Positions 17,134 to 26,345 of a stretch of 64,000 nucleotides of DNA are shown piece by piece; position 1 is the first letter of the stretch, and every line of letters starts with the position of its first letter. This DNA comes from Blastocatellia bacterium AA13 (GTDB lineage Bacteria > Acidobacteriota > Blastocatellia > UBA7656), in contig QHVH01000014.1 in assembly GCA_003222245.1 (NCBI GenBank), positions 1 through 64,000 of the forward strand, in the 5' to 3' direction. Position numbers and translations under genes: made by a program. The notes below the pieces were generated by a model that did no database searches, was not told where the DNA came from, and saw only the letters and a list, made by a program, of their open reading frames with translations.

Positions 17134-18141
17134 ATGAGAAAAGCTCTGATCAATCTCGCGTTCGCGGTAGCTTTTGTGTCCGCGCTTTCGTTTAGTATCG
17201 AGGCCGGCCAAAAACACGACGCTAAAAAAGAGGAATCGAAATCGACTCCGAGGCCTGCGATGATAAAGCACGAATATGCCGACGTGAACGGCGTCCGCCT
17301 GCATTATGCCGCGGCAGGCAAGGGGAAGCTGATCATGTTTGTTCACGGCTTTCCGGAGTTCTGGTACGAATGGAAGAACCAGCTCGAACAGTTCGGAGGA
17401 AAATACCTTGCCGTAGCACCGGATATGCGAGGATATAATCTCTCGTCCAAACCCACCGACCTCGATCAGTATCAGGTCAAGTACATGGTTGAAGACCTGC
17501 GCGCGCTGGCCCAGAAACTCGGTCACAAGAAATTCATCCTTGTCGCGCATGATTGGGGCGGAGCCATAGCCTGGGCCTTCGCCATCGCCCATCCCGATAT
17601 GCTGGAGAAACTGGTGATTATCAATGCACCTCATCCGGGCATTTTTCAGCGGGAATTGAAAGAGAATCCGGCGCAGCAGAAAGCAAGCCAGTATATGCTC
17701 ATGTTTCGCAGTCCGCAGGCCGAGCAGATTCTTTCGGCGAATAACTACGCTACGCTGGTTCAAGTGGTGCTTGGAGAGGGCCTGAAGCGAGGCTTTTTCA
17801 CCGAAGCCGATAAGGAGGCATACATTGCCGCGTGGTCACAACCGGGCGCGCTAACCGGAGGCTTGAACTATTATCGGGCCGCCCAAATCGGCCCGCCTAC
17901 TGAGACCAATAAGGAAGTAACCAACTTTGCCGGAGACCGCTCGCTCGTCGTTAACGTTCCGACGCTTGTGATTTGGGGTGAAAAGGACACCGCTCTATTA
18001 ACCGGCAATCTTGAAGGCCTGGACAAATACGTTCCACATCTGGTCATCAAGCGAATCCCGGAAGGAACGCACTGGGTTATTCATGAAAAGGCCGAAGAGA
18101 TTAATGGCTATATAACCGAGTTCATCGGAGCGAAACACTAG
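17134..18141 (+). CDS. Secreted epoxide-hydrolase-like alpha/beta hydrolase
   Basis: A 335-residue alpha/beta hydrolase with a signal peptide (residues 1-25, LAFAVAFVSALSFSIEAG). It has the oxyanion motif HGFPEFWYEW, the nucleophile elbow AHDWGGAIAW with Asp rather than Ser (typical for epoxide hydrolases and haloalkane/fluoroacetate dehalogenases), the acid in WGEKDTALL and the catalytic His in EGTHWVIHE. The HGFPE form and the D-W-G-G elbow favour soluble-type epoxide hydrolase. Export to the periplasm is less usual for the family. The last bases overlap the convergent dedA stop by 4 bp. Confidence 0.85.
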   Translation: MRKALINLAFAVAFVSALSFSIEAGQKHDAKKEESKSTPRPAMIKHEYADVNGVRLHYAAAGKGKLIMFVHGFPEFWYEWKNQLEQFGGKYLAVAPDMRGYNLSSKPTDLDQYQVKYMVEDLRALAQKLGHKKFILVAHDWGGAIAWAFAIAHPDMLEKLVIINAPHPGIFQRELKENPAQQKASQYMLMFRSPQAEQILSANNYATLVQVVLGEGLKRGFFTEADKEAYIAAWSQPGALTGGLNYYRAAQIGPPTETNKEVTNFAGDRSLVVNVPTLVIWGEKDTALLTGNLEGLDKYVPHLVIKRIPEGTHWVIHEKAEEINGYITEFIGAKH

Positions 18142-18725
18142 GAGTCATCGCTCGAGAAGAATTCTTTGTCCTCCTCGATGACTCGCCGTTCAAATCTCAA
18201 GATTACTATCACGGTTATGATCATTATCAAGACGACCAATAATACAACCTGAAAACGGTGCAGATCCCCGATGAATTGTTCGATTCCGGTGGCGAAAGTG
18301 TATCCGAGCCCGGCGAGGAGTCCGACCCACACCGCGCAGCTTCCCAGGGTCAAGAGCGCGAACCGGCCGTATCCGAAATGAGCAAGTCCCATAAAGATCG
18401 CGCTGGCCGTGCGAAGTCCATAAACATATTTGACTATGAAGACGGATAAGACTCCGAATCTCTTCATGAGCTTCTCGAGGCGCGGCCTCGCCTTTTGAAA
18501 AAAGCGCAGTGAACGGGCGCTGGTTCTAAAGCGAGCGCCTATGAGATAGCTTAAGGAGTCTCCGACGACTCCACCCGCCGTTCCCCAGAGCAAGACTTCT
18601 TCAAAGGCAAATATTCCTGTCCCGGCTCGACAAAGCACTCCGGCGAGCAGCAGCGTCAGATCGCCTTCGATCATGGTTCCGAAAAAAACGGCCCACAGTC
18701 CGTATCGTCTCAGCAGTTCCTCCAT
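18138..18725 (-). CDS. DedA/SNARE-associated family membrane protein
   Basis: A 195-residue integral membrane protein with four or five hydrophobic segments. It shows the DedA features: N-terminal re-entrant GTMIEGDLTLLLAGVLC, WGTAGGVVGDSLSYLIGARF, and the FIVKYVYGLRTASAIFMGLA segment with a basic residue in place of the usual F-x-R-x-x-P core. DedA proteins act in membrane lipid carrier recycling and proton-dependent homeostasis. GGAGGCTG precedes the ATG. The C-terminal tail is acidic. Confidence 0.85.
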   Translation of the reverse strand: MEELLRRYGLWAVFFGTMIEGDLTLLLAGVLCRAGTGIFAFEEVLLWGTAGGVVGDSLSYLIGARFRTSARSLRFFQKARPRLEKLMKRFGVLSVFIVKYVYGLRTASAIFMGLAHFGYGRFALLTLGSCAVWVGLLAGLGYTFATGIEQFIGDLHRFQVVLLVVLIMIITVIVILRFERRVIEEDKEFFSSDDS

Positions 18726-19047
18726 CAGCCTCCGTCATTGCGTCTAAGCGAAACTCGGACTATCCGAATTGCATCGAGAACGTAATCTCTTGGAAGCGTT
18801 CCCAGTCGTGCAGGCACCGCTCGAGGAACGCGCACTCCGGTTAGCGTTACAGCGGTAATTCAGGATCGTGGATTCTAACCTCAAACCGTCAAAATTGACA
18901 TGCGTTTCGCGGATTGTTATTCTCCGAGACCTCCTGAGGATTATTTCCTACATCTTGCCGGCAGACTTATAATGAAGAGGCGTGTAGGCCCCAGCGGGAC
19001 GGGTGATCGCCGCTTTTGAACGCGCGCGGTCAAGCCCGAGAGCTTAT
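18726..19047. other. Divergent region dedA / ROK kinase
   Basis: 322 bp with no gene on either strand. It carries the well-formed plus-strand promoter described at 18895-18923 and about 120 bp of 5' leader to the ROK gene. A long in-frame GTG extension from 19003 was not chosen for that gene. Confidence 0.6.
18895..18923 (+). promoter_or_regulatory. Sigma-70-type promoter of the ROK kinase gene
   Basis: A perfect TTGACA (18895-18900), a 17-bp spacer and TATTCT (18918-18923). This is the best consensus promoter in the window and points at the ROK gene. Confidence 0.72.
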
Positions 19048-20019
19048 ATGGCAGCTAAAGACAACGGCGATTCGAACTACATCGGAATAGACCTTGGCGG
19101 TAATACGCTCAAGGGGGCCCTGGTGAGTTCCGCGGGCGATCTCCTTCGAGAAGGGCGATTGGAACCGGAAGAACTCAGTCAGGATCGCATCATTTCCCAG
19201 ATAGCTGATATGGTTGCGAACCTGCGGGACGCGGAACGCGGGCCGCGCATCGCTTCAATAGGTATAGGCGTTCCGGGGCTTGTTAACAGCCGGTCCAACC
19301 GCATTGAAATCCTTCCGAACCTGCCCGATCTGGCCGAAGTCGATTTAATAGCCGAGCTCTCGGAGCGAACGGGTCTCCCGGTTGTTCTCGACAATGACGC
19401 CAATGCGGCGGCGTACGGCGAGTTGCAGGCCGGGGCGGCTGCCGGCAAGCGCGATGTATTCTATGTCTCGCTTGGAACGGGAATAGGAGCCGCGCTGATT
19501 ATCTCGGGAAACATCTATAGAGGCGCCACCGGGTTCGCGGGAGAATTCGGCCATATGACAATCGATCCGGAGGGCATCGAGTGTCGCTGCGGCAACATCG
19601 GGTGTCTTGAAACCATAGCGTCGGGTCCAAACATAGTGCGGAGGACTCGAGAGCGGCTCTACCGCGACCGCACGTCCTCGCTTTCGAAACTCGCGCTTCC
19701 GCGCAATCGGGAATTCACCGCGCTGGACATCGCCCGCGCCTCGCGCGAGGGCGATGAGATGGCCCAGGTGATGATGGAGCGGACGGGAATGTTTCTTGGC
19801 ATTGCGCTGGCGGCGGTGGTGAATCTCCTCAACGTCGAATTGATAGTGCTCGGCGGCGACGTCATGGAGGCCGGCGATCTCATTCTCAAACCCACAATCA
19901 AAGAAGTGCGCCGGCGCGCTTTCCCACCTTCGTTCAATGCCTGTGAAATGGTGATTGCCAAACTCGGAGCTTCAGCCGGCGTGATCGGGGCGGCCTTGCT
20001 GGCACGGGACCACAGGTAA
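19048..20019 (+). CDS. ROK-family sugar kinase (glucokinase-like)
   Basis: A 323-residue kinase starting at the ATG on 19048; a GTG 45 bp upstream is possible. The phosphate-binding loop is GIDLGGNTLKGALV. The catalytic Asp lies in LDNDANAAAYGE. The ROK zinc signature is complete: FGHMTIDPEG, then CRCGNIGCLETIASG with the three Cys and one His. There is no N-terminal DNA-binding domain, so this is an enzyme and not a repressor. Glucose is the usual substrate of such stand-alone members. An independent promoter lies upstream. Confidence 0.9.
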   Translation: MAAKDNGDSNYIGIDLGGNTLKGALVSSAGDLLREGRLEPEELSQDRIISQIADMVANLRDAERGPRIASIGIGVPGLVNSRSNRIEILPNLPDLAEVDLIAELSERTGLPVVLDNDANAAAYGELQAGAAAGKRDVFYVSLGTGIGAALIISGNIYRGATGFAGEFGHMTIDPEGIECRCGNIGCLETIASGPNIVRRTRERLYRDRTSSLSKLALPRNREFTALDIARASREGDEMAQVMMERTGMFLGIALAAVVNLLNVELIVLGGDVMEAGDLILKPTIKEVRRRAFPPSFNACEMVIAKLGASAGVIGAALLARDHR

Positions 20020-20250
20020 AAAAGACCCCAGAGCGAGAGCCCAGCACGACGCGCTCCCAGGAAGACTCCCTTTCTGGATCGCCGAAGCCATTTGCATTCA
20101 ATCAAGGTCGAACCGATCATCTATAATCCGCGGTGTGTAGGACAACTGACTGGATTGATTTTGAGATTTACCGGTTCCGTCCTCGGCTTCTGGTTACGCC
20201 TGATCAGTTCGTGTAAACTAGCGAGTTGATTTTGCGAACCAGAAACATAC

Positions 20251-22053
20251 ATGCCTGATCCATCTCTCATAAGGAATTTTTCCATCATAGCCCATATCGA
20301 CCACGGCAAGAGCACGCTCGCTGATCGTCTGCTCGAGCTCACCGGAGCCCTTTCGCAACGCGAAATGTCCGAACAGGTCCTCGATGCGATGGATCTGGAA
20401 CGCGAACGGGGCATAACTATCAAGGCTCATGCCGTTCGGCTTAACTACAAGGCCCGCGACGGAAAAAACTACATAGTCAACTTAATCGATACACCGGGAC
20501 ACGTCGATTTCTCATACGAGGTCTCCCGTTCGCTCTCCGCGTGCGAAGGCGCGCTTCTGGTTGTGGATGCTTCGCAGGGCGTCGAAGCCCAAACGCTGGC
20601 CAATACCTATCTGGCGCTTGATCACAGTCTTCATCTGATTCCCGTAATAAACAAGATAGACCTGCCCGGAGCCGAACCCGATCGAGTGCGCGACGAAATC
20701 GAGCACACAATTGGGCTCGAAACCGACAACGCCCTTCTCATCTCGGCGAAGCTGGGTACCGGAATGGAAGAGGTGCTCGAATCGATCGTGCGCGAAATAC
20801 CGCCGCCGACCGGCGATCCGGAGGCGCCTTTGAAGGCCCTGATCTTCGATTCGTGGTTTGATTCATATCGTGGCGTCGTCGTGCTCTTTCGAGTGATTGA
20901 CGGGCGGATCAGGCCCGGAATGCGCATCAAGCTTATGGCAACCGATAAGGAATATCAGGTCGATGCAATAGGCGTGCTGACACCCAAGCCGAGAGAGATA
21001 GAAGAGCTTGGAGCCGGAGAGGTTGGCTTCTTCACTGCCTCGATAAAGACAGTCGCCGACGTCGAGATCGGCGACACCGTCACCGAACCTGCTCGCCAGA
21101 CTGACAGCCCATTCCCGGGATTCAAGCGAATCAAGCCGATGGTATTTGCGGGACTCTATCCAATCGAATCAAACCGATACGAGGAGCTTCGCGACGCTCT
21201 GGACAAGCTTCGCCTGAACGACTCCTCTTTCTTTTATGAGCCGGAGGCGTCAGCCGCGCTCGGGTTTGGCTTCAGGTGCGGCTTTCTTGGTTTGCTCCAT
21301 ATGGAGATTATCCAGGAACGATTGGAGCGTGAGTTTGATCTCGAGTTGATAACAACCGCGCCCAACGTGAGATATCGGGTGACTACGACCGCCGGCGAGA
21401 TCTCCGAACTCGACAGCCCTTCGAAGCTTCCCGATCCGGGCCGCATCGCGATCATAGAAGAGCCGATGATCCGCGCGATGATCGTCACCAACGATGAATA
21501 TGTAGGCCCGCTGATGGGACTTTTGGACGAGAAGCGAGGTACTCAGCTCGGATTCGAATACCCAACTCCCAAACGGGTGCTGCTGACTTATGAGCTGCCG
21601 CTGGCCGAGATAATGCTCGATTTCTACGATCGGCTTAAATCGCTTTCGCGAGGATATGCATCTTTGGACTATGACTTCATCGGCTACAAAGAGGGGGACC
21701 TGGTCAAGTTGGATATTATGGTTGCCGGCGAGCCCGTCGATGCCCTTTCACTGATAGTCCACCGAGATCACTCGTACAGCCGGGGCCGCGCACTGGCCGA
21801 AAAAATGAGACAACTGATTCCGCGACAGCTTTTCGAAGTCGCGATACAGGCTGCCATAGGCAACAAGATCATCGCGCGCGAAACCGTAAAAGCGCTGGGT
21901 AAAAACGTGCTGGCGAAATGCTACGGCGGCGATATCAGTCGCAAACGCAAGTTGCTCGAAAAACAAAAGGAAGGAAAGAAGCGGATGAAGCGAGTCGGCC
22001 GCGTAGAGATTCCGCAAGAAGCTTTTCTCGCAGTACTGAAGGTGAATGATTGA
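20251..22053 (+). CDS. lepA: Elongation factor 4 (LepA)
   Basis: A 600-residue translational GTPase of exact family length. G1 is [15 protein letters not shown]2/G3 include GITIKA and [16 protein letters not shown], and G4 is [11 protein letters not shown]. The LepA-only C-terminal domain is present ([20 protein letters not shown], with the KRMK basic patch near the end). It back-translocates or remodels stalled ribosomes at the membrane. No lepB (signal peptidase I) gene follows, unlike the Escherichia coli operon. Confidence 0.98.
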   Translation: MPDPSLIRNFSIIAHIDHGKSTLADRLLELTGALSQREMSEQVLDAMDLERERGITIKAHAVRLNYKARDGKNYIVNLIDTPGHVDFSYEVSRSLSACEGALLVVDASQGVEAQTLANTYLALDHSLHLIPVINKIDLPGAEPDRVRDEIEHTIGLETDNALLISAKLGTGMEEVLESIVREIPPPTGDPEAPLKALIFDSWFDSYRGVVVLFRVIDGRIRPGMRIKLMATDKEYQVDAIGVLTPKPREIEELGAGEVGFFTASIKTVADVEIGDTVTEPARQTDSPFPGFKRIKPMVFAGLYPIESNRYEELRDALDKLRLNDSSFFYEPEASAALGFGFRCGFLGLLHMEIIQERLEREFDLELITTAPNVRYRVTTTAGEISELDSPSKLPDPGRIAIIEEPMIRAMIVTNDEYVGPLMGLLDEKRGTQLGFEYPTPKRVLLTYELPLAEIMLDFYDRLKSLSRGYASLDYDFIGYKEGDLVKLDIMVAGEPVDALSLIVHRDHSYSRGRALAEKMRQLIPRQLFEVAIQAAIGNKIIARETVKALGKNVLAKCYGGDISRKRKLLEKQKEGKKRMKRVGRVEIPQEAFLAVLKVND

Positions 22054-22101
22054 TCGCCGTAATCTATAGAAGCGCTGATCCTGGTGTAGCTCTGAAATAA
22101 T

Positions 22102-22145
22102 GCAGGCATCGCAAGCACAACTACGCAAATTCAAGCGATGCCTGC
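22102..22145. terminator. Inverted repeat between convergent lepA and anti-sigma genes
   Basis: GCAGGCATCGC (22102-22112) and GCGATGCCTGC (22135-22145) form a perfect 11-bp stem with a 22-nt loop. No T-run follows on either strand, so termination would be weak or factor-assisted. Its placement between converging genes fits a bidirectional terminator. Confidence 0.5.
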
Positions 22146-22164
22146 TGGATATTGATGCCCTTAC

Positions 22165-22926
22165 CTAACCCCACACGTCAACCTTTTCCACAACCATTAC
22201 AATTCTAGTCAGAACCGGCTTGCCTTCGATAATCGCAGGTTGAAAAGGCCGCTTGCTCAGCGACCAGGACAAGGTGCGCAGCAAGGCCGGATCGTGCGGA
22301 TGCTCCAATACTTGAACGATCCTGGCCGTTCCGTCGGGTTGGATTTCAACGAGAGCGGCAGCACCCTCTTCGCCAGGTTTCTGGTAAGCAATATGGCTGA
22401 AGCTCACAAGCGAGCTTTGCGGATTTACGCGAGGCAGTTCGTAGAAATGATTGTCGGTGCTGCCCTCGGGATCAACGGGCAGGTTGTTGTAAGCATGGTA
22501 TTCGTTGTCAGAGCCGCGGACTATCTGCACTACTTCGGCCAGCGGTTCAAGCACGCGGCTAACGATGGGAAATGGCCTGAATCCCGCCAGCGTAATTGAA
22601 AACATCATGAGAGAGGCCAAGGCGCCTGCTCCATAGGAGACCAATCGCGGATTGAACGAAAGCAGTATCTTCAACAAACGCTGTCCCAACGCGGCCTCGC
22701 CCGAAGACTCCAGCCGGGCTTCGCTCATGATGTAGCCGTGCAATTCCATTGGAACCTCGACAGGCTTGAGATTCTTCAATACCTGCGACGTACTTTTGAT
22801 CTGATGTTGCACGCCGCGACAAATCACGCATTCGTCAAGATGCGCCCTGTAGCTCGCGGTTTCGTGCTCGTCAGCCTCTCCGTCGAAGCATGTAGACGCG
22901 ATCACTTCAAACTCCTTGCACTTCAT
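22165..22926 (-). CDS. Zinc-finger anti-sigma factor with TonB-like C-terminal domain
   Basis: A 253-residue membrane anti-sigma protein. Residues 1-40 have the HC2 zinc-finger pattern (HLDECVICRG, with Cys3 upstream). A membrane helix lies near residues 95-120 (ALASLMMFSITLAGF). The periplasmic C-terminal part (about 165-253) reads like a TonB-C/energy-transducer fold: VEIQPDGTARIVQVLEHPHD, RTLSWSLSKRPFQPAIIEGK, then LTRIVMVVEKVD. GAGGTAAGG precedes the start. It lies 44 bp after the sigma gene and should hold that sigma factor inactive until an envelope signal arrives. Confidence 0.85.
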   Translation of the reverse strand: MKCKEFEVIASTCFDGEADEHETASYRAHLDECVICRGVQHQIKSTSQVLKNLKPVEVPMELHGYIMSEARLESSGEAALGQRLLKILLSFNPRLVSYGAGALASLMMFSITLAGFRPFPIVSRVLEPLAEVVQIVRGSDNEYHAYNNLPVDPEGSTDNHFYELPRVNPQSSLVSFSHIAYQKPGEEGAAALVEIQPDGTARIVQVLEHPHDPALLRTLSWSLSKRPFQPAIIEGKPVLTRIVMVVEKVDVWG

Positions 22927-22970
22927 AAATGCCTTACCTCTGTTCGGCTCGGTTATTCCGAACGTATGTT

Positions 22971-23609
22971 TTATCTGTTCAGGTGCTGCACGCGGCGCCG
23001 AAGTTCCTCGCGCGCCCGCGCGATCCGGGACTTCACGGTGCCGATTGATATTTGCAAAGTCTCGGCGATCTCCTCGTAAGAAAGTTCCTCGATTTCGCGC
23101 AGCACCAGCGCTGCTCTGTATTCCGGTTTCATCTGCGAGAGTTCCCGCAGCAGGCGGCCCTCACGCTCATTTGCTATCGCCCGTTCCTCAGGGGTTAGGT
23201 CGGGCTTGCTGATAAACTCGCCGATCGTTGTTTCCGAATCGTTTCTGCTCAACTCGAGAGATATCGTTTCGTCGCGATAACGACGTCTCCACCAACGCCG
23301 CTGATTCATCGCCTGATTGACGGCGATCCGGTAAATCCAGGTCTTCAATCCGGACTCGCCTCTGAAACGGGGCAAGCCGCGATAGACTTTGAGAAACGTC
23401 TCCTGCGCCGCGTCTCGCGCTTCTTCGGGATCTCCGAGAAGCCGCAAACAAACCGAGAACACGGGTCTTTCAAAGTGCGAAACCAGCTCTTCAAACGCGG
23501 ACAACTCCTGAGCCCGCAGCCGGCCAATGAGACTACCCTCGTAGCCGGAATCCATAATCCCGGCATCGATTTCAAGGGTGACGAGGCTCCTTGGTTCCAG
23601 CGTAGCCAT
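22971..23609 (-). CDS. ECF-type RNA polymerase sigma factor
   Basis: A 212-residue sigma-70 family factor with only regions 2 and 4. Region 2 starts at FEELVSHFERPVFSVCLRLL and includes the helix EARDAAQETFLKVYRGLPRF and the DNA-binding WIYRIAVNQAMNQRR. Region 4 includes YRAALVLREIEELSYEEIAE and TLQISIGTVKSRIARARE. The RpoE/SigW-like type usually answers envelope or oxidative stress. The gene precedes its zinc-finger anti-sigma partner in one operon. The first 25 residues are extra and a later ATG (23555) could be used. Confidence 0.94.
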   Translation of the reverse strand: MATLEPRSLVTLEIDAGIMDSGYEGSLIGRLRAQELSAFEELVSHFERPVFSVCLRLLGDPEEARDAAQETFLKVYRGLPRFRGESGLKTWIYRIAVNQAMNQRRWWRRRYRDETISLELSRNDSETTIGEFISKPDLTPEERAIANEREGRLLRELSQMKPEYRAALVLREIEELSYEEIAETLQISIGTVKSRIARAREELRRRVQHLNR

Positions 23610-24010
23610 GGCAGTCTTTCGTGCTCGAACGGCGCTCTTACGGAAGGCTGACTGGAATGGGCCGCCGCTCGAACCGGAATCTGAAGCCGAGCGCCGTTTA
23701 TAGCTTCAACGGGTACGGGCAGCAGCCCTTTCACCTCGCTTGTCACTACATTTAGACACTCAGCGGGCCTGGAATGTTCCAGCCGATAAAGACTCTATCA
23801 CAAACGAAAATTTCGATGAAATTTGAATTCGACGGAATAGAGTCGCTCTGAGTATCAGTTCAGAACGCAGCGCATACTATCAGGACAGTCTATTAGTCGA
23901 ACTCGAGATTATTCGTGGCATTATGGGACTCCATCAACAGTCAGTTTTGACAGGATCGGCGATAGAATTCCACAGGATGCTGGCACTTAGTTTGCGGCGC
24001 CAGATAGGGA
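23610..24010. other. Divergent region, ECF sigma / phospholipase C-like gene
   Basis: About 400 bp with no gene. It contains the dyad CTGGAA-TG-TTCCAG at 23769-23782 and an isolated TTGACA at 23947-23952 with no matching -10. Promoters of the sigma operon and of the lipase-like gene must be here. Confidence 0.5.
23769..23782. promoter_or_regulatory. Perfect dyad CTGGAA-TG-TTCCAG, candidate operator
   Basis: Six-bp arms around a 2-bp centre in the leader of the ECF sigma operon. Its size and symmetry fit a dimeric regulator. No second copy was noticed in the window. Confidence 0.3.
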
Positions 24011-25288
24011 ATGAAACGACTTATATATCGAATCTTAATTTGCCTCGTGGGCGTTCCGTCGTTGATCCTCTCAGCTTCACGCGTGTCGCTCGGTTATTCT
24101 GTTCTGACCCATGAAGCTATTGTTGATTCTAACTGGGACACCTCGATAAAACAGCTACTCATTCACCGCTATCGCGCGCTTTCGCCGCAGCAGCTACGCG
24201 AGGCTCGGTCGTATGCCTACGGAGGCGCAATAATTCAGGACATGGGGTACTACCCGCTTGGCAGTAAGTTCTTTACCGATCTGGTGCATTATGTTCGCAG
24301 CGGCGATTTCATCGAGAATCTGCTTAAAGAGGCTCAAGATCCGAACGAATACGCATTCGCGCTCGGAGCGCTTGCGCACTATGCGGCGGATAACCAGGGG
24401 CATTCGATCGGAGTCAATCGCACGGTACCTGTTCTCTATCCGAAGCTGCGCAAGAGGTTTGGTTCCGTAGTCACATATGCGAATGATCCGGCCGCGCACC
24501 TCAAGGCGGAATTCGGATTCGATGTATTGCAACTCGCGCGTGCTCGATATCTGCCTGATCACTATCACGACGCAATCGGATTCAGAGTTTCCAAGCGCGT
24601 GCTCGAACAGGCCTTCAAGAACACGTATGGATTCGAGATAAAAGACATTTTCACGAACTTCGACCTGGCGGTCGCGACCTATCGCCGCGCCGTCAGCACC
24701 GTAATTCCGGAGATGAGTAAGGTAGCGTGGGAAACGAAGAAGGACGAGATCATGAAAGCTTCGCCCGGGATGACCAGTGAGAGGTTTGTCTATAAGCTCA
24801 ACCGGACCGAATATGAACAGGAGTGGGGAAAGGATTTTGAAAAGCCCGGAGTTCTGGATAAAGCCCTGGCCTTGATGTTGCGGGCGCTTCCAAAAATCGG
24901 GCCGCTTCGGCCGCTTGCATTTAAGCCTCTAAACGCTGAGGCCGAGAAGATGTTCGTGGCCAGCTTGGACGCAACTGTTCAGCTCTACCGCCAATTGCTG
25001 GCACAGACGCGTGCGGAAAGGTTCAACCTCGCGAACAAGGATTTCGATACGGGGCATCCGACACGCGCAGGGGAATATGAAATGGCGGACAGAACATATG
25101 CCAAGCTTGTGCACAAACTCGCGTCCGACGACTTTCGCAACGTTAGTCCGGATCTGCGGCAAAATGTGCTTGCGTTCTACGCACCAAGGGGCTTTACGGT
25201 AGCTACGAATCTTAAGACAAGCGATCAGCGCGAGGTTATGCGCGAGATTGAGCAATTGAAGGGGCACAGCTATTCCAGCTCTCGCTGA
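24011..25288 (+). CDS. Secreted zinc-dependent phospholipase C-domain protein
   Basis: A 425-residue protein with signal peptide (residues 1-28). The mature N-terminus starts at GYSVLTHEAIVD, typical of the zinc-dependent phospholipase C / S1-P1 fold, where the first His binds zinc. Further ligands are likely in GGAIIQDMGYYPLGS, LVHYVRSGDF, LAHYAADNQGHSIGVN and FGFDVLQLAR (HYAAD is the HxxxD helix of the family). The C-terminal 200 residues are helical and unassigned. Lipid or phosphate-ester cleavage outside the cytoplasm is expected. Confidence 0.8.
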   Translation: MKRLIYRILICLVGVPSLILSASRVSLGYSVLTHEAIVDSNWDTSIKQLLIHRYRALSPQQLREARSYAYGGAIIQDMGYYPLGSKFFTDLVHYVRSGDFIENLLKEAQDPNEYAFALGALAHYAADNQGHSIGVNRTVPVLYPKLRKRFGSVVTYANDPAAHLKAEFGFDVLQLARARYLPDHYHDAIGFRVSKRVLEQAFKNTYGFEIKDIFTNFDLAVATYRRAVSTVIPEMSKVAWETKKDEIMKASPGMTSERFVYKLNRTEYEQEWGKDFEKPGVLDKALALMLRALPKIGPLRPLAFKPLNAEAEKMFVASLDATVQLYRQLLAQTRAERFNLANKDFDTGHPTRAGEYEMADRTYAKLVHKLASDDFRNVSPDLRQNVLAFYAPRGFTVATNLKTSDQREVMREIEQLKGHSYSSSR

Positions 25289-25297
25289 AAAAAAACA

Positions 25298-25900
25298 CTA
25301 CATGGGTTTATCAGGAGCAGCGGCTTCGGCTTTAACTCCGTTCTCGCTGCCTCCGATCTGCTTTTTATAGTAGTCCGAAACAAAGCTTCTCATACCAAAT
25401 TCGATCCAACTCATTCCATACTGCTTAGCCTCGGATATCGCTCGATCGTCAGTCCAGCGATCGTGCGAGATTCTATAACAGGCTAAGATAGTTCCCGTCC
25501 GATCAGAACCGTGATTGCAATGAACAAATATCGGCCAATTTGCCTGGTCATTCAGCAGAGCGAACACTTTAGCAACCTGCTCGTCGGAGGGACGAGCGAG
25601 CCCCGGCATTGGAATAGAGTAATAGCGCAATCCAAGAACGCCCGCTTCCTGTTCTTCGGCGCGCGTTTGATTATCCACGCCGCGCAGGTTGACAACGGTC
25701 TTTATTCCTAATTCGGCCAGCTTGCTTAAGCCCTTGGTGCGAGGCTGGCCGCCTCCATAGATTTGATCATTAATCTTGCGAAAGTTCGGCAATTCTTTAT
25801 ACGCCGCCGCTTCCTGGCCGATGGCATTTGCACATATGAGGGAGACCGCCAACACGGCCGAGTAGACGCGGCCAAGATTTCCATTTCGATAAATCCGCAT
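25298..25900 (-). CDS. Secreted dual-specificity/tyrosine phosphatase-like protein
   Basis: A 200-residue protein with a signal peptide (residues 1-28, AVLAVSLICANAIG). The phosphatase P-loop is complete: FVHCNHGSDRTGTILACYR, which is the HCx5R signature followed by T-G. An upstream GLARPSDEQV loop and LGIKTVVNLRG strand fit the PTP/DSP fold. Its secretion suggests action on extracytoplasmic phosphoproteins or inositol phosphates. AGGTGAG precedes the ATG. It converges on the phospholipase-like gene, 9 bp away. Confidence 0.87.
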   Translation of the reverse strand: MRIYRNGNLGRVYSAVLAVSLICANAIGQEAAAYKELPNFRKINDQIYGGGQPRTKGLSKLAELGIKTVVNLRGVDNQTRAEEQEAGVLGLRYYSIPMPGLARPSDEQVAKVFALLNDQANWPIFVHCNHGSDRTGTILACYRISHDRWTDDRAISEAKQYGMSWIEFGMRSFVSDYYKKQIGGSENGVKAEAAAPDKPM

Positions 25901-25903
25901 ATC

Positions 25904-26236
25904 TCACCTGCCTGGGAATGGGCTGTCGCAAACAACGGCAGCAGCCTTTCCGATATCTTCAAGAAAAAGTGTGGATTGGTTTTCAGTCAAGGGGTGGTAG
26001 GATGCCGAAAGAAAGAGATCGGGTTGCAATGCGGGTGCGACGGACGAGGCCGCCGGAACTTGCCGGTGCGGCATGCGGTCCGTACATATGAGGGTCCAAG
26101 GCCCGGTTACTTGCGCTGGCATCAGTTGAGTGAGGTTAAGCAGTATCCCCAACGCAAGTAAGCCGGCTTTTAGATGGCGGCTTTCATGATTTGAATCACG
26201 TTCTTTAACCACGGTTATGAAGGGCATTCTTGACAA
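25904..26236 (-). CDS. Small hypothetical protein with hydrophobic segment, doubtful
   Basis: A 110-codon frame ending 3 bp before the phosphatase start on the same strand. After a polar N-terminus, HLKAGLLALGILLNLTQLMP could be a signal or membrane segment; a later start near it would make a short exported protein. The tight junction suggests co-transcription. The family is unknown and the start unclear. Confidence 0.4.
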   Translation of the reverse strand: MSRMPFITVVKERDSNHESRHLKAGLLALGILLNLTQLMPAQVTGPWTLICTDRMPHRQVPAASSVAPALQPDLFLSASYHPLTENQSTLFLEDIGKAAAVVCDSPFPGR

Positions 26237-26345
26237 GGCCTATAAGTGACCGCTATTTTCTTCGTTCCTTTTTAATAACATTAAGCGCATCTGTGAAGCG
26301 TTCCCCGGTCAATTCGGGCCCGCTACACGCAGGAGGAGATTACAG

